Assembly (NCBI GenBank): GCA_026984275.1
Contig: JALSSM010000069.1
Span: 1-21,010, forward strand
From: Gammaproteobacteria bacterium
GTDB taxonomy: Bacteria; Pseudomonadota; Gammaproteobacteria; CAJXQU01
Direction of reading: 5' to 3'
DNA: 21,010 nucleotides
In this document: positions 15,004 to 21,010 of the stretch, piece by piece
How the letters are laid out: each line of letters begins with the position of its first letter
Numbering within the stretch: position 1 is the first letter of the stretch
Notes under the pieces: model-generated
What the model was told of the DNA's origin: nothing
What the model saw: the letters and a program-made list of their open reading frames with translations, nothing else
The model's database searches: none
Made by a program: the position numbers and the translations under genes

Positions 15004-16020
15004 TTAGATGATGGTAATTTTTGAATTTGCACCGGCTTTTTCCCAAACTAGTTTCGGTACCAGGTAACCGGGTAATTGATCACGAACTTTCTCCATTATC
15101 CCCGCGGCCTGATGACGATCAATGTCAAAATGTGCAGCACCCCGGACTGGGTCAAGAAGATGAAGGTAATAGGGTAACACACCGATATCAAAGAGCCTTT
15201 CACTAAGCATGATCAATGATTCTGAAGAATCATTAACCCCGCGTAAGAGGACGGATTGATTTAATAAAGTGATACCATTGTTTGACAGTTCAGCCATTGC
15301 ATCACTGACTTTTGTGTCAATTTCGTTGGCATGATTCGCATGGATCACCATAATTGTTTTCAGGTGTATTGAGTTGATCCAGTCAAGTAAGTGAGTATCA
15401 ATTCGTTCAGGCAGTATCACAGGCATCCGTGTATGAATGCGTAATCGTTTTATATGCGGGATCTGGTCGATTTTCGTCACTAGCGCGGCAAGTTTTTGAT
15501 CGGTCAGTGATAACGGATCACCGCCACTCAAAATCACTTCATTGATCGAGGTTGTCTTTCTTATGTACTGCAGTGCTTGCTGCCATTGTCCAGCCGAAGG
15601 GTTGGAATCTCCATAGGGGAAATGTCGACGGAAGCAATATCGACAATGAACTCCACAAGCTCCCGTCGTGACCAGTAACGCTCTTCCCTGGTATTTGTGC
15701 AGGACACCTGCGACAACCTCCGCATTCAGATCACCCACCGGGTCAGACAGGTAACCCGTCAGATCAATATTTTCTTTTGCCAGCGGTAAAATTTGTCTTA
15801 GCAGTGGATCATCCGGATCACCTTTTTTCATTTTTGCCACGAAACCTCTTGGCACACGTAAGCGGAAATCCGGACTGATATCCAGTTCCTGTGTCAGTGA
15901 TGTCTCCTGTAGATCCAGTAACTGGAGTAGTTCCACAGGACTGGAGATTGCGTTAGCCAGTTCAGTTTTCCATAAGGGCTGAAAAACTGGCGCGGTTCGA
16001 TGTATCATAGCGTCCTTCAT
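15004..16020 (-). CDS. epmB: EF-P (R)-beta-lysylation protein EpmB (lysine 2,3-aminomutase-like radical SAM)
   Basis: Converts (S)-alpha-lysine to (R)-beta-lysine for EF-P modification. It is a radical-SAM, PLP-dependent enzyme of 338 residues. The [4Fe-4S] motif CGVHCRYCFRRHFPYGD gives Cys122, Cys126 and Cys129. SGGDPLSLTD, LRIHTRMPVILP, NHANEID and LLNQSVLLRGVND match the family. GANSK near the end supplies Lys334 at the PLP-lysine position. ATG 16020 and ATG 16008 are both possible. AAGGA lies just before 16008 and the first few residues are not conserved, so the protein may be four residues shorter. Its start is only 20 bp from the divergent efp start, and the modification partner epmA follows efp. 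Confidence 0.95.
   Translation of the reverse strand: MKDAMIHRTAPVFQPLWKTELANAISSPVELLQLLDLQETSLTQELDISPDFRLRVPRGFVAKMKKGDPDDPLLRQILPLAKENIDLTGYLSDPVGDLNAEVVAGVLHKYQGRALLVTTGACGVHCRYCFRRHFPYGDSNPSAGQWQQALQYIRKTTSINEVILSGGDPLSLTDQKLAALVTKIDQIPHIKRLRIHTRMPVILPERIDTHLLDWINSIHLKTIMVIHANHANEIDTKVSDAMAELSNNGITLLNQSVLLRGVNDSSESLIMLSERLFDIGVLPYYLHLLDPVRGAAHFDIDRHQAAGIMEKVRDQLPGYLVPKLVWEKAGANSKITII
15979..16008 (+). promoter_or_regulatory. Possible efp promoter inside the epmB 5' coding region
   Basis: CTGAAA (15979-15984) and TATCAT (16003-16008) are separated by 18 bp and would start transcription near 16015, about 26 nt ahead of the efp ATG. The match is moderate. It is listed because only 20 bp separate the efp and epmB starts, so any promoter must sit inside the neighbouring coding region. 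Confidence 0.3.
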
Positions 16021-16040
16021 TCTGAGAGATTAACAAAAAA

Positions 16041-16610
16041 ATGGCTAAATATGCGACTAATCAATTCAAAAATGGATTAAAACTGATAATTGATGGGGAT
16101 CCTTACTCCATCGTCGAAAATGAAATCGTTAAACCGGGCAAAGGACAGGCATTCAATCGAATTAAAATTAGAAACCTTAAAACCGGTCGTGTGATCGAAC
16201 GTACCTACAAGTCAGGTGAATCGGTTGAAGGAGCCGATGTCATGGATGTTGATCTCGAATATCTTTATACAGATGGGGAATACTGGCATTTCATGGATCC
16301 AAAAACCTTTGAGCAAATTCAGGCCGGTGCAACAGCAATGGAAGAAGCGAAGCAGTGGTTAAAAGGGCAGGAGGTTTGCGAAGTCACACTCTGGAATGGT
16401 GAGCCATTGACGGTCACCGCACCTAATTTTGTTGAACTTGAGATCACAGACACTGACCCGGGATTACGGGGTGATACGGCATCGGGTGGTAGTAAACCTG
16501 CAACCCTGGAAACGGGTGCGGTTGTCAGAGTTCCCTTGTTTGTTGATCAGAACGAGCTGATCAAGGTTGATACACGTACGGGTGAATATGTGTCCAGAGT
16601 GAAAGATTAA
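16041..16610 (+). CDS. efp: Translation elongation factor P
   Basis: EF-P enters the ribosomal E site and relieves stalling at consecutive prolines. At 189 residues it is the normal length. The N-terminal KOW-like domain holds the loop KPGKGQAF (31-38) with Lys34, the residue that receives (R)-beta-lysine in the EpmA/EpmB pathway. Two OB domains follow, including LEITDTDPGLRGDTASGGSKPATLETGAVVRVPLFV near the C-terminus, a family signature. The presence of Lys34 with both modification genes adjacent indicates the E. coli-type modification route rather than Arg rhamnosylation. The Shine-Dalgarno is weak (GAGAG at 16024-16028). Confidence 0.97.
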   Translation: MAKYATNQFKNGLKLIIDGDPYSIVENEIVKPGKGQAFNRIKIRNLKTGRVIERTYKSGESVEGADVMDVDLEYLYTDGEYWHFMDPKTFEQIQAGATAMEEAKQWLKGQEVCEVTLWNGEPLTVTAPNFVELEITDTDPGLRGDTASGGSKPATLETGAVVRVPLFVDQNELIKVDTRTGEYVSRVKD

Positions 16611-16633
16611 GTTTATTTCATGGCTCTGGCTTT

Positions 16634-17536
16634 ATGAAGATCGCGCCGACTGTGCTAAAACAGCGGGCACACTTACTTGGAGAGATTAGGGCATTTTTTC
16701 AGGAAAAGAATGTTCTCGAAGTTGAAACACCTGTTCTTGGCCAGTCAGGCGTGTGTGATCCACATCTCCAGAACCTGGTAACTCAGATAAATACTTCGCG
16801 TTATTTCCTGCAGACCTCACCTGAATATCACATGAAGCGATTATTGGCTTCAGGTTCAGGGTCGATCTATCAGATTTGTAAGGCATTTCGTGATGATGAA
16901 CAGGGACGATACCACAACCCTGAATTCACCATGGTTGAGTGGTACAGAACAGGTTTCAATTATCTTCAATTGATGGATGAGGTTGAGCAACTCATTGCCG
17001 GTCTGATTGGGATAGAAGGATTCCATCGGCTTACTTATCAGGATGCTTTTCAGAAAACAGTTGGCATTGATCCATTTTCAGCGACAGAAGTTGAACTTGA
17101 AAAAAAAGCCGGACAAGTTTCGGGACAGACAAGTCGAAATGATCTACTTGATCTGATTCTGGCTGAAAAAGTTCTTCCAGCTTTAAAAGGTGCTGTCTTT
17201 ATTTACGATTATCCGGCCGATCAAGCTGCGATGGCGAAAATACGTGGAGATGTTGCCGAGAGATTCGAACTGATCATCAATGGGATTGAACTGGCAAATG
17301 GTTATTCTGAGCTGATTGATCCAGTGGAACAGAAAAAACGTTTTAATGATGAAAATAAACAAAGGGAAGCAATGGGAATGGAGCCGATGCCAATCGATCA
17401 GCAATTTCTAAAAGCCATGACAGAAGGAATACCAGATTGTGCGGGTGTCGCACTGGGCTTCGATCGACTGGTCATGCTGGCGTGCAATAAAAATACTTTA
17501 GCTGATGTCATGCCTTTCCCTGTCGAGATTGCCTGA
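16634..17536 (+). CDS. epmA: EF-P--(R)-beta-lysine ligase
   Basis: A lysyl-tRNA synthetase paralogue without the anticodon-binding domain that adenylates (R)-beta-lysine and joins it to Lys34 of EF-P. The 300 residues correspond to the class II catalytic core only. Motif 1 lies near 25-40 (FFQEKNVLEVETPVL), motif 2 near 82-105 (ICKAFRDDEQGRYHNPEF, MVEWYR) and motif 3 near 275-290 (GVALGFDRLVML). FELIINGIELANGYSEL also matches the family. It follows efp by 23 bp, with no terminator between. A five-codon frame (16620-16637) ends across its ATG. It is followed after 2 bp by the helicase gene, so efp, epmA and the helicase form a likely operon. Confidence 0.95.
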   Translation: MKIAPTVLKQRAHLLGEIRAFFQEKNVLEVETPVLGQSGVCDPHLQNLVTQINTSRYFLQTSPEYHMKRLLASGSGSIYQICKAFRDDEQGRYHNPEFTMVEWYRTGFNYLQLMDEVEQLIAGLIGIEGFHRLTYQDAFQKTVGIDPFSATEVELEKKAGQVSGQTSRNDLLDLILAEKVLPALKGAVFIYDYPADQAAMAKIRGDVAERFELIINGIELANGYSELIDPVEQKKRFNDENKQREAMGMEPMPIDQQFLKAMTEGIPDCAGVALGFDRLVMLACNKNTLADVMPFPVEIA

Positions 17537-17538
17537 GT

Positions 17539-19473
17539 ATGTCATCAAAACCCTCTGATTTTTTAAGTGAAAATGGACCTGTTGCAAACAATATCGAAGG
17601 TTTTTCACCGCGTCCGCAACAACAGGAAATGGCCGATGTCATTAGCCAGGTGCTCGACGAAAATGGTGTCCTGATCGGTGAAGCAGGGACCGGAACCGGT
17701 AAAACATTTGCCTATCTTGTACCGGCCCTGTTGTCGGGGAAAAAAATCATCATCTCAACAGGTACCAAACATCTGCAGGATCAGTTATATCACCGTGATC
17801 TGCCTGTGATCCGTGATGCGCTAAAAATGCCGATCAGTATTGCATTATTAAAAGGCCGGGCGAATTATCTTTGCCTTAACCGACTGGCAGAGGCAGGTGG
17901 ACAAGGGAGCCGTCTCTCATCCAGAATCTATGTTCAACTGACCACGATTCGTGAGTGGGCCGAAAAAACGCTTGTTGGTGATGTTGCTGAACTCAGTTCT
18001 GTGCCGGAAGATTCGACGATCTGGCCAATGGTGACCTCAACCGCTGATAACTGTCTCGGGCAGGAATGCCCTCAGTTTAGTGATTGTTATGTCTATAAAG
18101 CCAGAAAAGAGGCCAATGATGCAGATATTCTGGTCGTCAACCATCATTTGTTCATGGCGGATATGTCTTTGCGTGAAGGTGGTTTTGGTGAAGTACTTCC
18201 CGGCGCTGAAGCCGTGATCTTCGATGAGGCTCATCAATTACACGACATCGCCTCTCTGTTTTTTGGCTCCACAGTGACGAGTCGGCAACTGCTGGATCTG
18301 TCGCGGGATGTCTTTACCGCTTATCTGAATGATGCTTCGGATATGCCCAACATAGAAGATGCCAGCAACGATCTGGAAAAAGCAACCAGAGATTTTCGTT
18401 TATCGATGGGGCGGGCAAAACAGCGAGCACCCTGGCGAGAAATCAAAAATAAACCGGAAGTGAAATCAGGCTTGCAGGATTTGATTGAAAAACTTCAGAG
18501 CCTGAAAGAGAGTTTAGTACCTGCCGCCGAAAGAGGCCGATCGATAGAAAACTGCCTGACCAGGACGGAGTCGATGCTTGGCCGGTTGATGAATTTCACC
18601 GATCAGGCAGCTGAAGATCAGGATTTATCTGAAGATACTTTGCAATGGTTCGAAACGTATCAACGGGCTTTTGTACTGAATATCACACCACTGGAAATTT
18701 CCAAACTGTTCCAGGCGCGCAGACAGCGCTATCAATGTGCCTGGATTTTTACTTCTGCAACGCTGGCCGTGGGTGAAAGTTTCAATTATTTCGCACATCG
18801 TTTAGGTCTGGATGATGCAGAAACACAACGGTGGGACAGTCCATTTGATTATTCAAACCAGGCTTTGTTGTACTTGCCCAGTCTCGGAATAGAACCTAAT
18901 CATCATCTCTATACATCGGCTGTTGTGGATGCTTCGATTCCTGTTTTACAAGCCAGTCAGGGCCGGGCATTTGTGCTTTTTACCAGCCACAGAGCTTTAA
19001 AAGAAGCGGCAGAACTCTTTGCAGACAAACTTGATTTCACATTACTGATCCAGGGTGAAGCACCAAAAGCTGAATTACTTGAACGTTTCAGGAATATATC
19101 TTCAGCCGTGTTACTGGGAACCAGTAGTTTCTGGGAAGGTGTCGATGTTCGTGGTGAAGCCTTGTCTTGTGTGATCATCGACAAACTACCTTTTGCCTCA
19201 ATGGGTGAACCCGTTATGCAGGCGCGGCTGGCTGCGATGCGCAAGCAAGGCAGGAATCCATTTATGGAATACCAGCTTCCAGAAGCTGTGATCACACTGA
19301 AACAGGGGGTTGGTCGTTTGATTCGGGATGTGAATGACACGGGTGTTCTGATGATTTGTGATCCGCGCATTCGATCAAAATCCTATGGCAGGGTTTTTCT
19401 TTCATCATTACCACCTATGCGTAAGGTGACCGATCCGGATGAGGTTGAAAAGTTTTTTAGAGAAAACTGTTGA
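17539..19473 (+). CDS. yoaA: DinG/YoaA-family Fe-S ATP-dependent DNA helicase
   Basis: A 644-residue XPD-like superfamily 2 helicase acting on forked or R-loop DNA. The length and single-fusion architecture fit YoaA better than DinG. Walker A GEAGTGTGKT is at 47-56 and the DEAH box at 229-232. The four cysteines expected for the [4Fe-4S] cluster are Cys112, Cys172, Cys177 and Cys183, within LCLNRL and NCLGQECPQFSDC. Motif V/VI residues appear as GTSSFWEGVDVRGE and QGVGRLIRD. In E. coli, YoaA works with HolC (DNA polymerase III chi) in repair of stalled forks; holC is not here. The start ATG is 2 bp after the epmA stop, with no separate ribosome site, suggesting translational coupling. Confidence 0.93.
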   Translation: MSSKPSDFLSENGPVANNIEGFSPRPQQQEMADVISQVLDENGVLIGEAGTGTGKTFAYLVPALLSGKKIIISTGTKHLQDQLYHRDLPVIRDALKMPISIALLKGRANYLCLNRLAEAGGQGSRLSSRIYVQLTTIREWAEKTLVGDVAELSSVPEDSTIWPMVTSTADNCLGQECPQFSDCYVYKARKEANDADILVVNHHLFMADMSLREGGFGEVLPGAEAVIFDEAHQLHDIASLFFGSTVTSRQLLDLSRDVFTAYLNDASDMPNIEDASNDLEKATRDFRLSMGRAKQRAPWREIKNKPEVKSGLQDLIEKLQSLKESLVPAAERGRSIENCLTRTESMLGRLMNFTDQAAEDQDLSEDTLQWFETYQRAFVLNITPLEISKLFQARRQRYQCAWIFTSATLAVGESFNYFAHRLGLDDAETQRWDSPFDYSNQALLYLPSLGIEPNHHLYTSAVVDASIPVLQASQGRAFVLFTSHRALKEAAELFADKLDFTLLIQGEAPKAELLERFRNISSAVLLGTSSFWEGVDVRGEALSCVIIDKLPFASMGEPVMQARLAAMRKQGRNPFMEYQLPEAVITLKQGVGRLIRDVNDTGVLMICDPRIRSKSYGRVFLSSLPPMRKVTDPDEVEKFFRENC

Positions 19474-19576
19474 TAGTTTCCTGAACTGTGAACCAATTCC
19501 GTTTTTTTCTATCTTTATTATTATGTATTGACCGATAAATTGAGAGATACAAGAGAAATAACAATTGAGTAGAAAA

Positions 19577-19795
19577 ATGCTTATCACTGAAGAAGTCAAT
19601 AAAATGGAAGCAACGCTTGATTATTTCGGCATGCTGGAATTGCTAAAAAATCACTATGGAGATGGGTCTGTCTATATTACAAATGGTGCCTCCAGCCATC
19701 TTCTCGAATTGGCAAAAGCACATGGCTATGTGAATGAAGAAGGCTTTCTGACACGTGCAGGCAGAAGATTAGTCACTCAGCATCGACAACGTTGA
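19577..19795 (+). CDS. Small hypothetical protein (about 72 residues)
   Basis: Not recognised. The protein is soluble, with no signal peptide, membrane segment or cysteine. It is mostly predicted alpha-helical with the core YFGMLELLKNHYGDGSVYIT and the end GYVNEEGFLTRAGRRLVTQ. The last stretch resembles the wing and final helix of small winged-helix proteins, which is only an impression. Three starts are possible: TTG 19565, ATG 19577 and ATG 19604; none has a strong ribosome site. Codon use looks like that of the neighbours. It lies 103 bp after the helicase stop and 37 bp before the deacetylase-family gene, in the same direction. Confidence 0.6.
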   Translation: MLITEEVNKMEATLDYFGMLELLKNHYGDGSVYITNGASSHLLELAKAHGYVNEEGFLTRAGRRLVTQHRQR

Positions 19796-19818
19796 TAGCC
19801 GTACCCTGATCTCTGGAA

Positions 19819-19824
19819 TATAAT
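19819..19824 (+). promoter_or_regulatory. TATAAT box 8 bp before the deacetylase-family gene
   Basis: A perfect -10 hexamer ends 8 bp ahead of the ATG at 19833. TTGATA (19792-19797) is a fair -35 sequence, but the 21-bp spacer is too long. If used, the transcript would be leaderless or nearly so, fitting the lack of a Shine-Dalgarno. Confidence 0.3.
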
Positions 19825-19832
19825 GACTCGTC

Positions 19833-20777
19833 ATGGCGACAGGATTATTCTACGATCAATTATTCCTTGATCATGACACGGGGCAGGGACATCCTGAATG
19901 CCCGGCTCGCCTTTCAGAAACCATCAACTATCTCACTCAACAACCATGGTTTGATCAACTTGTTTATTTAAGTCATCCCCGCTCAGCCGATCAATCAATT
20001 ATCCTTCTGAATCATAGTCTTGATTATATCGAACGTGTGCGGCGTGCGAGTCTGCAGGGAGCATCAATGCTCGACTCACCGGATGTTAGTATTTGCGATC
20101 GCTCTTACGATGTTGCCCTGCAAGCTGTCGGCGCCACATTGGAACTGGCCGATCGGATGATGGGTAAAGCGATCGACAATGGTTTTGGTTTGATCAGACC
20201 ACCGGGACATCATGCCGAGCAAGGTCTGGCTCTCGGGTTTTGTCTGTTTAATAACATTGCGATCCTTGCACGTTACCTTCAACAGAAATATGAACTTGAG
20301 AAGATCCTGATCCTGGACTGGGATGTTCATCATGGCAATGGTACTCAGCACAGTTTTCAGGAAGATCCCTCTGTGTTGTATATCAGTTTGCATCAATATC
20401 CTTTTTACCCCGGTACTGGATCACGATCAGAAACAGGTGAGGGAAAGGGTAAAGGTTCAATTCTGAATTGCCCGATGAATGCGGGTGCCCTTGATGTTGA
20501 CTATCAGTCAGCTTTTCAGGAAAAGATTTTACCAAAGATTGATCAGTTTAAACCTGATGCTGTGCTTATTTCTGCTGGATTTGATGCACACAGGGCTGAT
20601 CCACTGGCAGAGGTCTGCCTGAGCACAGCATGTTTTGGCTGGATGACGCAAAGAATGATGGAGGTTGCTGATCAATATTCAGAAGGTCGGCTGATCTCGT
20701 TACTGGAAGGTGGTTACAATCTGCAGGCATTACCACGCTGCGTAGCAGAACATCTGATGACCTTAAATCAGACCTGA
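19833..20777 (+). CDS. Histone deacetylase-family (AcuC/AphA-like) zinc amidohydrolase
   Basis: Zn-dependent hydrolase of acetyl-lysine or acetylpolyamine-type amides; 314 residues. RPPGHHAE gives the His126-His127 pair. The zinc ligands are Asp164 and His166 (LDWDVHHGNGTQ) and Asp251 (SAGFDAHRADPLAE). The GGY motif has Tyr295, which completes the active site. FYPGTGSRSETG also matches the family. Bacterial members include acetylpolyamine amidohydrolases and protein or small-molecule deacetylases; the substrate cannot be read from the sequence. The 3' end overlaps moeA by 15 bp on the other strand. Confidence 0.92.
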   Translation: MATGLFYDQLFLDHDTGQGHPECPARLSETINYLTQQPWFDQLVYLSHPRSADQSIILLNHSLDYIERVRRASLQGASMLDSPDVSICDRSYDVALQAVGATLELADRMMGKAIDNGFGLIRPPGHHAEQGLALGFCLFNNIAILARYLQQKYELEKILILDWDVHHGNGTQHSFQEDPSVLYISLHQYPFYPGTGSRSETGEGKGKGSILNCPMNAGALDVDYQSAFQEKILPKIDQFKPDAVLISAGFDAHRADPLAEVCLSTACFGWMTQRMMEVADQYSEGRLISLLEGGYNLQALPRCVAEHLMTLNQT

Positions 20778-21010
20778 AAATGGCTGTACATCGACGATGG
20801 TATTTTTCTCAATGCCACTGGATTCTTTTTGCAACACGATAAAACAATTCGCTTCTGACATCGATCGCAGGATACCTGATCCTTGTTGGCCAGTTTTATG
20901 AACCACCAGCTCACCATTTTCTGCTGTTTCCAGAATGCCTCGTTGAAACTCTGTCCGTCCAGGGCGTTTTCGTAATTTTGAGGTACAACGTGCCTTGAGT
21001 GTTAAAGGAT
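20763..21010 (-). CDS. moeA: Molybdopterin molybdenumtransferase MoeA, partial (C-terminal end)
   Basis: The minus-strand frame gives the last 82 or so residues, reading TLKARCTSKLRKRPGRTEFQ, then RGILETAENGELVV, TGQQGSGILRSMSEANCFIVL and VDVQPFSGLI before TAA at 20763-20765. This matches the C-terminal beta-barrel of MoeA (E. coli has [34 protein letters not shown] and VEVEPF). MoeA inserts molybdate into adenylylated molybdopterin, completing the Mo cofactor. The start and the rest of the gene lie beyond the window, and no other mo-cofactor gene is visible. Confidence 0.88.
   Translation of the reverse strand, partial: PLTLKARCTSKLRKRPGRTEFQRGILETAENGELVVHKTGQQGSGILRSMSEANCFIVLQKESSGIEKNTIVDVQPFSGLI

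Overview
This window reads as ordinary chromosomal DNA of a gammaproteobacterium. Support comes from the guaB/xseA divergent pair, a complete EF-P beta-lysylation set (efp, epmA, epmB), a YbiT-type ABC-F protein, DsbB, a YbgC-type thioesterase, a YoaA-type helicase and MoeA. A VPLPA-type (PEP-CTERM-like) surface protein and a LapD/MoxY-type sensor kinase suggest an environmental (aquatic) lineage rather than an enteric one. The genus cannot be fixed from the sequence alone. No rRNA, tRNA, CRISPR array or prophage was seen.

Layout. 1-891: 5' part of guaB (minus), cut by the window edge. 983-2347: xseA (plus), divergent from guaB. 2348-3213: the only long stretch without an intact gene. It holds two decayed transposase remnants on the minus strand, an IS3-type orfA and an IS1182-type N-terminus, followed by two hairpin terminators. 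3214-3798: exported VPLPA-CTERM protein (minus). 3994-5589: ABC-F ATPase ybiT (minus). 5772-6752: galE (minus). 6900-7502: cysC (plus). 7516-9496: sensor kinase and NarL-type response regulator in one minus-strand operon. 9623-10114: SPOR-like lipoprotein (plus). 10171-10665: dsbB (plus). 10634-13027: large exported thioredoxin-fold/YyaL protein with a C-terminal DsbD-alpha-like domain (minus), its 3' end overlapping that of dsbB. 13192-14571: six-TM SpoIIE/PP2C-type phosphatase (plus). 14579-16020: epmB and a ybgC-type thioesterase (minus operon). 16041-19473: efp, epmA and the yoaA-type helicase (plus). 19577-19795: small unknown protein. 19833-20777: histone-deacetylase-family enzyme (plus). 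20763-21010: 3' end of moeA (minus).

How genes work together. EpmB makes (R)-beta-lysine, EpmA attaches it to Lys34 of EF-P, and all three lie together. The kinase and regulator form a two-component pair of unknown target. DsbB and the large exported CxxC protein both point to envelope thiol/disulfide chemistry. GalE and CysC may feed UDP-galactose and PAPS into glycan synthesis or sulfur assimilation. The least conventional items are the exported YyaL-DsbD-alpha fusion beside dsbB, the partnerless membrane phosphatase, the SPOR-like lipoprotein behind an inverted-repeat promoter, and the small unknown gene at 19577. None is clearly a new multi-gene system.
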